From Bacteroidaceae bacterium (GTDB lineage Bacteria; Bacteroidota; Bacteroidia; Bacteroidales; Bacteroidaceae), in the NCBI GenBank assembly GCA_017466325.1, contig JAFTUK010000029.1, forward strand, positions 24,098-88,097: DNA of 64,000 nt, given 5' to 3'. The notes beneath the pieces were generated by a model. That model did not search any database. It saw only the letters and a program-made list of their open reading frames with translations, and was not told the DNA's origin. The translations under genes were made by a program, and so were the position numbers. Shown here piece by piece: positions 25,092-34,301 of this stretch; positions within the stretch are counted from its first letter, which is position 1, and each line of letters begins with the position of its first letter.

Positions 25092-26447
25092 CTAATCCCT
25101 GCGGAAAATGTCGCGCGTATAGACCTTGTCCTGCACGTCGTCCAGTATGGCGTCGTACCTGTTGGCAATGATGGCACGGCTCATCCGCTTGAACTTCTCC
25201 ATGTCGTTCACCACGAGGGAACCGAAGAAGGTGCTTCCGTCCTCCAGCGTGGGTTCGTATATCACCACCTGCGCACCCTTGGCCTTGATGCGCTTCATGA
25301 TGCCCTGGATGGCACTCTGGCGGAAGTTGTCCGAATTGGACTTCATCGTCAGGCGGTAGATGCCCACGACGGGGACATCGCCCGTCTCGCGAGAGGCGGA
25401 ACCCAGGTACTGGTTGTTGTTGCTATAGCCGTACCAACCAGCCTTGCGGAGGACGGCATCGGCAATATAGTCCTTTCGGGTGCGGTTGCTCTCCACTATG
25501 GCCGTCATCATCTGCTGGGGCACGTCCTGATAGTTGGCCAGGAGTTGCTTGGTGTCCTTGGGCAGGCAGTATCCGCCATAGCCGAAACTGGGGTTGTTGT
25601 AGTGCGTGCCTATGCGGGGGTCAAGCCCTATGCCCTGGATGATGGCCGCGGAATCCAGACCCTTCATCTCGGCATAGGTGTCCAGTTCGTTGAAATAACT
25701 GACTCTGAGCGCCAGGTATGTGTTGGCAAAGAGTTTCACCGCCTCGGCCTCCTTCATGCCCATGAACAGGCAGGGGATGTCCTTTTTCAGCGCACCCTCC
25801 CGAAGAAGCATGGCAAAGGTATGCGCCGCCTCCTCCAAATCCTCGGGCGCCACGTTTCTGATGGCTTCGTTGTGCCTTTCGTCCTCATCCTCGGCACTGA
25901 GCATCTTGGGGAAGCCCACGATGATGCGCGAGGGATAGAGATTGTCGTACAGGGCCTTGCTCTCGCGCAGGAATTCGGGCGAGAAGAGCAGGCGGAACTT
26001 CCTGTCCGTCCAACCGCGGCGGGCGAAGAGTTCGGCATACTTCGCATACAGGCTCCGGCAATAGCCCACGGGGATGGTGGATTTTATCACCATCGTTGCC
26101 TCGGGATTTACCTCCAGCACCAGGTCGATAACGTCCTCTATGTGGTGCGTGTCGAAGAAGTTCTTCACGGGGTCGTAGTTCGTAGGGGCCGCTATCACCA
26201 CAAAGTCGGCATCGGCATAAGCAGAGCGGCCGTCCAAAGTGGCGGTAAGGTCCAACTGCTTCTCTGCAAAGTACTTCTCTATGTATTCGTCCTGTATGGG
26301 GGATATGCGGCGGTTTATCTTGTCCACCTTCTCCGGTATTACATCCACGGCGGTCACCTGGTGGTTCTGCGCCAAAAGGGTGGCTATGCTAAGCCCGACG
26401 TATCCCGTGCCGGCAACGGCTATCCTCAGGTCCTCAAAGTTTCTCAT
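25092..26447 (-). CDS. ugd: UDP-glucose 6-dehydrogenase (nucleotide-sugar dehydrogenase)
   Basis: A 451-residue member of the UDP-glucose/GDP-mannose dehydrogenase family. The NAD motif GTGYVGLS is at about 12-19, [10 protein letters not shown] lies in the middle, and the catalytic cysteine is in [16 protein letters not shown]. The C-terminal UDP-binding domain follows ([21 protein letters not shown]). It oxidises UDP-glucose to UDP-glucuronate for polysaccharides. It is 63 bases downstream of rmlA on the same strand, which supports a surface-polysaccharide role. The exact sugar (glucose or an N-acetyl sugar) is inferred from overall resemblance. Confidence 0.88.
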   Translation of the reverse strand: MRNFEDLRIAVAGTGYVGLSIATLLAQNHQVTAVDVIPEKVDKINRRISPIQDEYIEKYFAEKQLDLTATLDGRSAYADADFVVIAAPTNYDPVKNFFDTHHIEDVIDLVLEVNPEATMVIKSTIPVGYCRSLYAKYAELFARRGWTDRKFRLLFSPEFLRESKALYDNLYPSRIIVGFPKMLSAEDEDERHNEAIRNVAPEDLEEAAHTFAMLLREGALKKDIPCLFMGMKEAEAVKLFANTYLALRVSYFNELDTYAEMKGLDSAAIIQGIGLDPRIGTHYNNPSFGYGGYCLPKDTKQLLANYQDVPQQMMTAIVESNRTRKDYIADAVLRKAGWYGYSNNNQYLGSASRETGDVPVVGIYRLTMKSNSDNFRQSAIQGIMKRIKAKGAQVVIYEPTLEDGSTFFGSLVVNDMEKFKRMSRAIIANRYDAILDDVQDKVYTRDIFRRD

Positions 26448-26510
26448 TATCTGTGTATGTCTTTTAGTGCCATGCCCACACTATTTGTAAGGTATGGGCA
26501 GCCTCCCTTT

Positions 26511-27413
26511 TTACAAATTTGACTCGCCTGTCTCCTTCAGTTCATCTATCACTTTCAGCAGATACTGGCCGTACTGGTTCTTTATCATGGGCTGCGCCAG
26601 TTCGCGCATGCGCTCCTCGGTAATCCAGCCCTGACGGTAGGCAATACCCTCCAGGCATGCTATCTTCAGGCCCTGGCGCTTCTCCAGAACCTCTATGTAG
26701 GTGGATGCCTCGCTCAGAGAGTCGTGGGTACCCGTATCGAGCCACGCAAAGCCGCGTTGCAATGTCTGCACCTTCAGTTCGCCCTTCTCCAGGAAATGCT
26801 GGTTCACGGTGGTTATCTCGTATTCTCCGCGTGCCGAGGGCTTGATGTTGCGTGCCACGTCCACCACACGGTTGGGATAGAAGTAGAGGCCCACCACGGC
26901 ATAGTTGCTCTTGGGATTGGCAGGCTTCTCCTCGATGGAGAGGCAGTTGCCCTCGCGGTCAAACTCTGCCACGCCATAGCGCTCGGGGTCGTTCACCCAA
27001 TATCCGAATACGGTGGCCTTGTCCTCCTCCTCCACGGTACGCACGGCCTCCTTGAGCATGCCAGTAAATCCGGCACCGTGGAAGATGTTGTCGCCCAGAA
27101 CCAGACAGGCGCTGTCATCGCCTATGAAATCCGCGCCTATGGTAAATGCCTGTGCCAGGCCGTCGGGCGAAGGCTGCTCGGCATATGTGAACTCCACGCC
27201 ATAATCCGAACCGTCGCCCAGCAGGCGCTTGAAGCCCGGCAGGTCGTGGGGAGTGGAGATGATCAGTATCTCGCGTATGCCGGCCAGCATCAGAACGCTG
27301 ATGGGGTAATACACCATCGGTTTGTCGTAGATGGGCATCAGTTGCTTGGATATGCCCTTGGTGATGGGATACAGACGTGTTCCCGAACCACCTGCCAATA
27401 CAATACCTTTCAT
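26511..27413 (-). CDS. rmlA: Glucose-1-phosphate thymidylyltransferase
   Basis: 300 residues from 27413 ([20 protein letters not shown]). The nucleotide-binding signature GGSGTRLYP, the following [16 protein letters not shown], and the catalytic-site segment VLGDNIFHG identify RmlA. It makes dTDP-glucose, the first step of dTDP-rhamnose synthesis. Longer readings extend into the radical SAM gene upstream and are rejected. ugd follows. rmlC and rmlB are 4 kb further on in the same orientation, separated by kbl and an opposed gene, so the pathway is split here. Confidence 0.95.
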   Translation of the reverse strand: MKGIVLAGGSGTRLYPITKGISKQLMPIYDKPMVYYPISVLMLAGIREILIISTPHDLPGFKRLLGDGSDYGVEFTYAEQPSPDGLAQAFTIGADFIGDDSACLVLGDNIFHGAGFTGMLKEAVRTVEEEDKATVFGYWVNDPERYGVAEFDREGNCLSIEEKPANPKSNYAVVGLYFYPNRVVDVARNIKPSARGEYEITTVNQHFLEKGELKVQTLQRGFAWLDTGTHDSLSEASTYIEVLEKRQGLKIACLEGIAYRQGWITEERMRELAQPMIKNQYGQYLLKVIDELKETGESNL

Positions 27414-27495
27414 ATTTCGTTGGGATGGATAAAGTTTTTTCAGTGTAAAGATAAGGAATATTCCTGATAACGGCAAAAATCGGATAGACAATTCA

Positions 27496-28398
27496 TCAAC
27501 TCTTGTCCATAAGTGCCCGGATACGTGCCTCCACCACGCTCTGCTTGACGCCAAAACGGGGCGAAATGAGCATGTCCTTGGGTGCGGACGAGGCAAACCG
27601 CTCGATGCGGATATCGCTTCTGAGCCTCTGCACGAAATCGGCCACAAGTTGGGCATAGGTGTCCAGGGTGAAGGAGAGGAAATCCTCCTTCCGCTCCTCC
27701 CACTCCCTTGCCATGCGGGTACCGCGCAATATCTGCAACTGGTGGATTTTCAGGGATGCCACGGGCAAGGCGTTCAGGATTTCTGCCTCGGCAAGGATGT
27801 CGTCCCTGTCTTCGCCGGGTAGGCCGAACATGAGATGCACCGTCACGGGGAGGCCATATTTATGGCAAAGGTGTATGGCATCCACGGATTGGTGCGAGGT
27901 GTGCCCGCGGTTCACACGTGCAAGGGTACGGTCGTGGAAGGACTCGCATCCCAATTCTATCGTCACGGAATAACCTCTCTCGCGGATGGATACCAGAAGG
28001 GCAAGCACATCGTCGTCTATGCAATCGGGCCTTGTTGCCACCACCAGGCCCACCACATCCTCCACGGCAAGGGCCTCATCGTAGCGCCGGCGCAGGACCT
28101 CCAAGGGGGCATAGGTGGAACTGTATGCCTGGAAGTAGGCAAGGTACAGCATCCTCGGGTACTTGCCCTCGAAGAACTTCTTTCCAGCCTCCATCTGTTC
28201 CGTGATGGTGGAATGTCTGCGGCAATACTCGGGATTGAACGACTCGCACAGGCAGAACGTGCATCCTCCCTGCCCCACCCTGCCGTCGCGGTTGGGACAG
28301 GAAAAGCCTCCGTCCAGCATTATCTTCTGCAACTTCACCTCCGGGCGCTTTTCCATGTCACGGCTATTGTACGGCAACACTGTCGGAAGATACGGCAA
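27496..28398 (-). CDS. TIGR01212-family radical SAM protein
   Basis: A 300-residue radical SAM enzyme of the TIGR01212 (YhcC-like) family. The iron-sulfur cysteines lie in [16 protein letters not shown] (first Cys near 34), with [16 protein letters not shown] and [11 protein letters not shown] downstream, both characteristic. The reaction is not firmly established for this branch. Its start overlaps the end of the DHHW-family gene by 35 bases, so it is translated from the polysaccharide O-acylation message. Confidence 0.9.
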   Translation of the reverse strand: MPYLPTVLPYNSRDMEKRPEVKLQKIMLDGGFSCPNRDGRVGQGGCTFCLCESFNPEYCRRHSTITEQMEAGKKFFEGKYPRMLYLAYFQAYSSTYAPLEVLRRRYDEALAVEDVVGLVVATRPDCIDDDVLALLVSIRERGYSVTIELGCESFHDRTLARVNRGHTSHQSVDAIHLCHKYGLPVTVHLMFGLPGEDRDDILAEAEILNALPVASLKIHQLQILRGTRMAREWEERKEDFLSFTLDTYAQLVADFVQRLRSDIRIERFASSAPKDMLISPRFGVKQSVVEARIRALMDKS

Positions 28399-29944
28399 CC
28401 GGCTCCACGCTCCCGGTCACGCTGGAGGCAGCCTCCGCACTTGCGGTACTGTCGGCCTTGGGGGCAGGAGTTTCCCTTTCGGGTTCGTCTGCCAGAGGCA
28501 CCGAGTCCCTCTTCTGCGAAGCAATGGTATCCGTCTTCACGTCCAGAGTGTCCTTCTGCCTGTTCTTGAAGAAGGCGGTACTGGGGTTCTCGCGGCAACC
28601 CTCTTCCATGGTCAGGAAGAACTCGTAGGCACGATAGCGGCTTCCGCATGCCTGGAAGATGTTGTTGGCAAAGAGGATGTCGGTTATCTTATGCTCGCGC
28701 ACATATTCCTTCATGTTGTGGGTGAAGTAGCGGCCGTCTATGACGTGTATCTCCTCGAAGGAGTAGAAGAGATAGCCGGGCAGGGCATTGCCGTAACTGT
28801 CCTTCAGAATAATGAGCCTGCGGCCGTTGCCCACGTTGGTGCGCACCTGTGTCAACTTGGTGTCTCCGCCCATGAAAGTGCTGTAAGCCATGGAACTGCC
28901 GTCCTTGAACTTCTTGAAGAACTCGTCCTTGTGCGGACGGCCAACGGAGATTACCTGATAGTCCTCGTCCACCTGATACTGCTCGAACGTGGTTTCGTAC
29001 ACGGCCTTCAGGGGCTTGTAGTAGATGAAGTCCTCGGGGGCTTTCTTCACGGCTATGTCCTTGGAGTATCCATACATGGAACCCACGAAGCGGAATACCG
29101 TATCTGGCTGGTAATATCCTGCCTCGTCCAGGTCGTGGAAAGGCACGTCCGCCACCTCTGCAAACTTTCTGGCGGCATAGTATGCCCCGAGGGGCGACCA
29201 GTGGTGGTCGGTCCGCAGGTAGATGTCCTCACCGGCATGTTCGCCAAGCACCGTATAAACATCCACGGCACGCACGGCAGAATCCAGATGGTTGTATATG
29301 TTGCGTATGGTGGCCGACTGGTCCTTGCTCATCTTCTGCACCTTCTCGGGCATGTAGAACGCCGCGGCAGAGGGTACTATCATGCAATAGATGTTCACGC
29401 CGGGGAAGGTTTCACGGTACCTGTTGCACACGTTGGCATAGGGCGTACCTGCCTTGGCGCTGCCCCCGTAGCACATGAGGGCACGCACGTTCTCGCCTCG
29501 CCCTATTATCACTATACCGGCATTGGAGACCTTGGCCTTCTCGTCGGCCGTAAGTTTGTTGACGTATCCGCCCGGATTGCGTCCGTCGTCCCCGTCAGGC
29601 TGCTCCTCGGCAGCCATCCCTTCGCCCTCGGCAAAGTCGGCAAGCCCCTCGGTGGAGGCATGGTAGGTGACATGGTCGTCGCCCACCCTCAGCACCGTCC
29701 AGTCCTCCACCGTCATGGAGAAGGCCATGAACCTGTCGCGGAAAGGCTGTGTATCGGAAAACCACTTGCCTATCGCCTCGGCATAGTCGCCGCTCCAGAG
29801 GCTGTCCAGTGTGAAGGCGGGGAAGGTGGCAAGGTCGCGCTTCTCCAACTCGGAATAGCGCGGACGCGGGAAGGTGTCGAACACCAAGGCAAAGGCCGCA
29901 AAGACGATGCCAACGAGTGTCAGGTATATCTTGTCATGCTTCAT
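28364..29944 (-). CDS. DHHW-family (AlgJ/AlgX-like) exopolysaccharide O-acylation protein
   Basis: 526 residues from 29944 (MKHDKIYLTLVGIVFAAFALVFDTFP), giving one N-terminal membrane anchor at about 7-25. It resembles DHHW/AlgX-like proteins that act with MBOAT acyltransferases: the conserved RDRFMAF, the catalytic-type segment YLRTDHHWSPLGAYYAA and the GGDTKLTQVR...LIILKDSYGNALPGYL core are visible. The tail (about 450-526) is Pro/Ala/Ser-rich. It should pass acyl groups to a surface polysaccharide on the periplasmic side. It begins 17 bases after the MBOAT gene, across a run of eight C (minus strand). Confidence 0.88.
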   Translation of the reverse strand: MKHDKIYLTLVGIVFAAFALVFDTFPRPRYSELEKRDLATFPAFTLDSLWSGDYAEAIGKWFSDTQPFRDRFMAFSMTVEDWTVLRVGDDHVTYHASTEGLADFAEGEGMAAEEQPDGDDGRNPGGYVNKLTADEKAKVSNAGIVIIGRGENVRALMCYGGSAKAGTPYANVCNRYRETFPGVNIYCMIVPSAAAFYMPEKVQKMSKDQSATIRNIYNHLDSAVRAVDVYTVLGEHAGEDIYLRTDHHWSPLGAYYAARKFAEVADVPFHDLDEAGYYQPDTVFRFVGSMYGYSKDIAVKKAPEDFIYYKPLKAVYETTFEQYQVDEDYQVISVGRPHKDEFFKKFKDGSSMAYSTFMGGDTKLTQVRTNVGNGRRLIILKDSYGNALPGYLFYSFEEIHVIDGRYFTHNMKEYVREHKITDILFANNIFQACGSRYRAYEFFLTMEEGCRENPSTAFFKNRQKDTLDVKTDTIASQKRDSVPLADEPERETPAPKADSTASAEAASSVTGSVEPVAVSSDSVAVQ

Positions 29945-29961
29945 TGTTGCCTCGGGGGGGG

Positions 29962-31449
29962 TTAGAATCGTGTATAGATGAACGGATTGTTTGTCTCGCC
30001 TACAAGCAGCGCCACGCTGAGCACCATGATTGCCACGGAGAGCACGGTACGGCTCAGGAACACCACGTTCCTGGTGGTGGTGCTGTCCTCGCCTGCCACA
30101 CGGACAAGGTGCCCGTAGCACCATTCCCTGACGGGCATGCAGAAGAGGATTGCCACCACCCACAACCAGAAGTGGTCGGTTATGGCGCTTACGCTGACAT
30201 ACGAGTGGAGTTCCTCCGCTCCGCCGAATGCCTTCACGAAGAACTCTTTCATCTGGCCGAAGTCGGTAAAGTAGAACAGGCCTCGTCCCAGGGTGACAAG
30301 TCCCATGGCATAGAGGTGCAGGAAGGGCGAGGGAATGAAGTCCATCACCTTGCGGTATCGGGGACGTCCCTTGTGGTCGGGGGTGGGCAGAGGTTTGCCC
30401 ACGTTCTTCATGAGGGTGTATTTCTCGAACAGGAGGATGATTCCGAAGTAGAGGCCCCAGCATGCAAAGTTCCAACTGGCACCATGCCAGAAACCGGTCA
30501 GGAACCACGTGGCCAGAATGTTGAACCACTGGTGCCGGCGGTTACCGCCCAGGGGTATGTAGACATAGTCGCGGAAGAAACTTCCCAGGGAGATATGCCA
30601 ACGGTGCCAGAAGTCGGTGATGGAGTTACAGCAGTACGGGTGGCGGAAGTTCTCGTTGAAGTGGAACCCGAGGCAACGCCCTATGCCTATGGCCATGTCG
30701 GAATAGCCGGAGAAGTCAAAGTAGACCTGCAGGGAGTATGCCAGTATGCCTATCCAGGCACCCGTGGTGGTGCATCCGTCGAAGCCGTTCACCAGGAACT
30801 GTTCCGCCACGATGCTCATCTGGTTGGCAATGATAACCTTCTTGCCCAGGCCGTAGATGAAGCGGAAGACTCCGTCGGCCACGTCGCCCATCTTCACCTC
30901 GCGCCCGTTTATCTCCTCGGCAATGGTGCCGTAGCGCACGATAGGGCCGGCAATGAGTTGGGGGAACATGCTTATGTAGAGCAGAAGGTCCATGAATCGC
31001 CTCTGGGCAGGGCTTTCCTTCTTATAAACATCTATCAGATAGGATATGCTCTGGAAGATGTAGAAACTGATGCCTATGGGCAGGGCTATCCTGGGGTCGG
31101 GCACGGGTATGCCAATCATGGTAAGGGTAGTTGCCGTAAGCGAGGCGTACTTGAACACGCCCAGTGCCAGCACGTTGGTGATGACGCCTATGTTCAGTGC
31201 CAGTTTCCGGTGCGAGGATTGCGTGTCTATGAACTTGCCTATATGGAAGTTGACGAACACCAGTGCGAACATCAGGAACACATACACCGGTTCGCCCCAT
31301 GCATAGAAAAGCAGGGAGAAGAGCACAAGGCAGGCATTGCGGCACCTGTGCGAGGAGAGCCACTTCCTGTCCACGTATGCGGCAAGCATATAGGAGAGGA
31401 AGAATGCCGGCAGGAAGACAAAGAGAAAGAATAAATCCGAGAATACCAT
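29962..31449 (-). CDS. MBOAT-family O-acyltransferase (AlgI-like)
   Basis: A 495-residue polytopic protein with about eleven membrane segments. The MBOAT core is clear: SYLIDVYKKESPAQRRFMDLLLYISMFPQLIAGPIVRY, FWHRWHISLGSFFRDYVYIPLGG and the catalytic histidine in GFWHGASWNF. It moves an acyl (usually acetyl) group across the inner membrane for transfer to a polysaccharide, together with the DHHW protein encoded just downstream. The upstream gap to the antiporter gene contains TTTCCG-type repeat sequence. Confidence 0.92.
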   Translation of the reverse strand: MVFSDLFFLFVFLPAFFLSYMLAAYVDRKWLSSHRCRNACLVLFSLLFYAWGEPVYVFLMFALVFVNFHIGKFIDTQSSHRKLALNIGVITNVLALGVFKYASLTATTLTMIGIPVPDPRIALPIGISFYIFQSISYLIDVYKKESPAQRRFMDLLLYISMFPQLIAGPIVRYGTIAEEINGREVKMGDVADGVFRFIYGLGKKVIIANQMSIVAEQFLVNGFDGCTTTGAWIGILAYSLQVYFDFSGYSDMAIGIGRCLGFHFNENFRHPYCCNSITDFWHRWHISLGSFFRDYVYIPLGGNRRHQWFNILATWFLTGFWHGASWNFACWGLYFGIILLFEKYTLMKNVGKPLPTPDHKGRPRYRKVMDFIPSPFLHLYAMGLVTLGRGLFYFTDFGQMKEFFVKAFGGAEELHSYVSVSAITDHFWLWVVAILFCMPVREWCYGHLVRVAGEDSTTTRNVVFLSRTVLSVAIMVLSVALLVGETNNPFIYTRF

Positions 31450-31490
31450 TGCTAATCACAAACGCTAATTACTCATCCGCCTACTTGCAG

Positions 31491-31545
31491 TTTTCCGTTT
31501 TCCGTTTTCACATTTCCGTTTTCCGTTTTCACCTTTCCGCTTCCC
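31491..31545. repeat. TTTTCCGTTTTCCG-type pyrimidine-rich repeat
   Basis: About 55 bases built from TTTTCCG, TTTTCAC and ATTTCCG. A 30-base stretch is almost identical to 38979-39010 upstream of the DUF554 gene. It lies between the antiporter stop and the MBOAT start. Confidence 0.75.
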
Positions 31546-33000
31546 TCACTCTTCCTTCTTGTTTTCGGAGATGTACAGGAGTTTGTCTCCCACCTTCAGT
31601 TCCATGCGTCCGTTGGGAATCATGAACTCGGAGCCACGCTTCACGAGCATCACCAGAGTGCCGGGGGCGATGTTCATGTCCATCAGGCGGTTTCCGTCCT
31701 CAAGCATTTCAGGGGTGAGGGTAACGTCGGTCAACTGGCTGTCTATCTCCTCGGGAATCTCCACGCCGAACTCGTTGCCCTCCTTCTCCTCGGGGAGGTC
31801 AAGGCTGAGCCACTTTGCTACGGGGGCGATGGTCATGCCCTGGAAAATCAGGGACAGGAGGGTGATGAAGAACACTATGTTGAAGATGACCTGCGAACCT
31901 GGAATCTCGGACACCACGGGATAGGTGGCGAAGATGATGGGCACGGCACCGCGGAGGCCCACCCAGGAGACGAAGCACTTGGCCTTGAATGTCATCTGGC
32001 GGAAGGGCAGGAGGCATAGCATTACGGTGAGCGGACGTGCCACGAATATCATGAAGAGGCCTATGAGCATGGCGCAGACGGAGACTCCCAGCATCTCGTG
32101 AGGGTTGACCAGAAGGCCCAGAGAAAGGAACATCACTATCTGGCTGAACCATGTGAGGCCGTTCATGAAGGTGTTTATCTCCTTGCGGAAGACGAGCCGT
32201 GCATTGCCCACGATAACGCCAAGGATGTACACGGCCAGATAGCCGTTGCCATGGAGCAGGTCGGTGATGGTGAATGTGATGAACACAAGGCTCAGCAAGA
32301 GGATGGGATACAGGGAACTGTTGGAGAGGTTCACCTTATTTATAAGCCATACGGCCAGGCGTCCGAAGGCATAACCCATTACACCGCCCACGAAGAACTG
32401 GACAAGCAGGTCCTTGACCAGAAGGCCAATGTCGAAACCGCTATCGCTGGCAATTACCTGGATGAGGGCTATGGTGAGCATATATGCCATGGGGTCGTTA
32501 CTACCGCTCTCCAACTCCAGCATGGGTTTGAGGTTCTCCTTCAGGTTCATCCTCTGCGAACGGAGCAGGTTGAAGACGGATGCCGAGTCGGTAGAGGACA
32601 TTGTGGCGGCCAGCAGAAGGCTGGTCAGTATGGGCATGGCTATGTTCATGGACGAAAATCCGGAAAGCCAGAAGATGAAGCCGCCCGTGAGCAGGGTGGT
32701 GAGCAGCACGCCCACGGTGGAGAGTATCATACCCTGTGCCATGACGGGCTTTATGTCGCGCAACTTGGTGTCCATACCACCGGTGAACAGAATGATGCTC
32801 AGGGCTATCATACCTATGAACTGGGCATCCTTGGCACTGTTGAACTCAAGACCGAGACCGTCGGTGCCGAAGCCCATGCCCACGAGCAGGAACAACAACA
32901 AGGTGGGGATACCGAAGCGGTAGCCAGTCTTACTGATCATAATGGCGCAGAATATCAGTATCGCGCCTATCAACAGAATGTTTTCTGCGGTAAATATCAT
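31546..33000 (-). CDS. Potassium/proton antiporter (CPA1 family) with TrkA-C domain
   Basis: A 484-residue membrane protein with about twelve transmembrane segments (1-395), the family segments LLLAATMSSTDSASVFNLL and ELESGSNDPMAY near the ion path, then a cytosolic TrkA-C/RCK-C domain (about 405-484, MDMNIAPGTLVMLVKRGSEFMIPNGRMELKVGDKLLYI). It exchanges K+ (or Na+) for H+ across the inner membrane. It is transcribed away from the nucleosidase gene, with TACCTTTG at 33042-33035 as a probable -7 box. Confidence 0.9.
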   Translation of the reverse strand: MIFTAENILLIGAILIFCAIMISKTGYRFGIPTLLLFLLVGMGFGTDGLGLEFNSAKDAQFIGMIALSIILFTGGMDTKLRDIKPVMAQGMILSTVGVLLTTLLTGGFIFWLSGFSSMNIAMPILTSLLLAATMSSTDSASVFNLLRSQRMNLKENLKPMLELESGSNDPMAYMLTIALIQVIASDSGFDIGLLVKDLLVQFFVGGVMGYAFGRLAVWLINKVNLSNSSLYPILLLSLVFITFTITDLLHGNGYLAVYILGVIVGNARLVFRKEINTFMNGLTWFSQIVMFLSLGLLVNPHEMLGVSVCAMLIGLFMIFVARPLTVMLCLLPFRQMTFKAKCFVSWVGLRGAVPIIFATYPVVSEIPGSQVIFNIVFFITLLSLIFQGMTIAPVAKWLSLDLPEEKEGNEFGVEIPEEIDSQLTDVTLTPEMLEDGNRLMDMNIAPGTLVMLVKRGSEFMIPNGRMELKVGDKLLYISENKKEE

Positions 33001-33085
33001 ATCGTATTGGTTAGGATTTCCGGATAAACGGATGCAAAGGTACTATTTTTCCGCCAAAGTACACCTATTTTATAATATCTTTTCA

Positions 33086-33093
33086 TAACTTTG
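33086..33093 (+). promoter_or_regulatory. -7 box of the nucleosidase gene
   Basis: TAACTTTG matches TAnnTTTG, 38 bases before the start at 33131. The antiporter promoter faces the other way about 45 bases to the left. Confidence 0.6.
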
Positions 33094-33130
33094 CAAGAAA
33101 GATTAACACAGGCATACAAACACAACGAAC

Positions 33131-33853
33131 ATGAACATTCTCTACATCATAGCCATGCAGGCAGAAGCCCAGCCTTTCATCGACCACTACGGGGTTCAGG
33201 AGGTGAAGGATTTCTTCGCTCCGTTGCCTTGCAAACTTTATCAGACAAGCATCAAGGGCGCCAACGGAGAAACCTCCACGCTAAGTGTGGTGCTCAACGG
33301 GCAGCAGCACGGGAGCGACCTGGTAGGATGCGAGGCGGCTTCCGTGGCCACACTGGCCGCCATAGAGCGCCTGCACCCGGATCTGGTCATAAACAGCGGC
33401 ACGTGCGGAGGCTTCCAATCCAGGGGGGCGGACATAGCCAAGGTGTACATAGGCAATGCATGCATGTTCCACGACCGCCGTGTTCCGGGCGACGACCAGT
33501 GGGGCACACAGGCCTTGGGCAACTATCCCGTGTGGGAAGGGGCGGAGGCTCTTGCCGGGCAGTTGCATCTGCCCATGGGCAAGGTGACGACAGGTTCATC
33601 GCTGGACATGCAACCCTGCGACCTCAAGATAATACAGGAAAACGGGGGCGAACTGAAGGACATGGAGGGAGCGGCCGTTGCCTTCGTGTGCTCGCTCATG
33701 GCCACGCCCATACTCTTCGTGAAGAGCGTCACCGACCTTTGCGATAGCGGTGCGGAGACATTCGAGGAGTTCTCGCGCAATCTGGCCAAAGCCAGCCAGG
33801 CATTGAAGGAGACAAATATCAGGGTAATCGACCACCTGACCAATGCCGTTTGA
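33131..33853 (+). CDS. 5'-methylthioadenosine/S-adenosylhomocysteine nucleosidase-like protein
   Basis: A 240-residue phosphorylase-superfamily protein. NSGTCGGF (near 89-96) matches the NxGTAGG loop, DMEGAAVAFVC (near 177) carries the substrate-binding Met-Glu, and SVTDLCDSG has the catalytic aspartate. It should hydrolyse MTA or SAH to adenine and the thioribose or homocysteine part, recycling the by-products of SAM use. The sequence differs somewhat from the E. coli enzyme, so another purine nucleoside substrate is possible. It is followed by a 22-bp direct repeat and a small TPR gene. Confidence 0.85.
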   Translation: MNILYIIAMQAEAQPFIDHYGVQEVKDFFAPLPCKLYQTSIKGANGETSTLSVVLNGQQHGSDLVGCEAASVATLAAIERLHPDLVINSGTCGGFQSRGADIAKVYIGNACMFHDRRVPGDDQWGTQALGNYPVWEGAEALAGQLHLPMGKVTTGSSLDMQPCDLKIIQENGGELKDMEGAAVAFVCSLMATPILFVKSVTDLCDSGAETFEEFSRNLAKASQALKETNIRVIDHLTNAV

Positions 33854-33904
33854 GGAACCTTCGCAATGCCCGTGAAAACGAGTCCCGACGCAAAGGGCAT
33901 CGCG

Positions 33905-33960
33905 TCGTGAGGCGAAGAGCCTTGCATCGTGAGGCGAAGAGCCTTGCATCGTGAGGCGAT
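33905..33960. repeat. 22-bp direct repeat, two and a half copies
   Basis: Units at 33905-33926 and 33927-33948 are identical and a truncated third starts at 33949 (TCGTGAGGCGA...). It lies in the 150-base gap between the nucleosidase and small TPR genes. Confidence 0.85.
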
Positions 33961-34005
33961 AAAACGCAACAAAATACAAGAACAATTACAGATAATATAA
34001 GGTAT

Positions 34006-34209
34006 ATGGAAAAGCACATGATCATGGCCATGATAGCCGCCATGGACGAAGAACTGGAGAAGGGAGGACCTAACGCCAACATACTGAAGGAACGTGGCAG
34101 GTTGAAGATGCTGGCAGGTGACAAGAAGGGGGCTATGGAGGACCTCCGCCAGGCGGTAAGCCTCGACCCGTCCATCGTGGACAATATCACCGGCGAGTTC
34201 AAGAAATAA
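34006..34209 (+). CDS. Small single-TPR protein
   Basis: A 67-residue protein without signal peptide. Residues about 25-60 (ANILKERGRLKMLAGDKKGAMEDLRQAVSLDPSI) form one tetratricopeptide unit with the usual G-x-A and D-P positions. A lone TPR this short may act as a small adaptor or oligomerise; no partner is evident. It is separated by about 90 bases from pheA, which has its own promoter. The reading frame, composition and helix-like sequence make it more likely real than chance. Confidence 0.6.
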   Translation: MEKHMIMAMIAAMDEELEKGGPNANILKERGRLKMLAGDKKGAMEDLRQAVSLDPSIVDNITGEFKK

Positions 34210-34285
34210 TGGTCTATATTCTACCTTAATGCGTAATATCTATCTTTTTTAATGGTAGAAACATGCGCGTACTACCAAAAATATA

Positions 34286-34293
34286 TACCTTTG
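34286..34293 (+). promoter_or_regulatory. -7 box of the aromatic amino acid operon
   Basis: TACCTTTG ends 8 bases before the pheA ATG at 34302, which predicts a leader of only about 5 bases and rules out the earlier in-frame ATG at 34263. No -33 TTTG is seen. Confidence 0.6.
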
Positions 34294-34301
34294 CCAATAC
34301 A

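Noticed and set aside
29917-31434. Long plus-strand frames opposite the MBOAT and DHHW genes (about 500-600 codons)
   Set aside because: They are shadows of membrane and periplasmic proteins with clear family motifs on the minus strand, and lack start context and domains.
33091-33747. Second plus-strand frame overlapping the nucleosidase gene
   Set aside because: His/Arg/Gly-rich out-of-frame reading of the nucleosidase; the other frame has all catalytic motifs.
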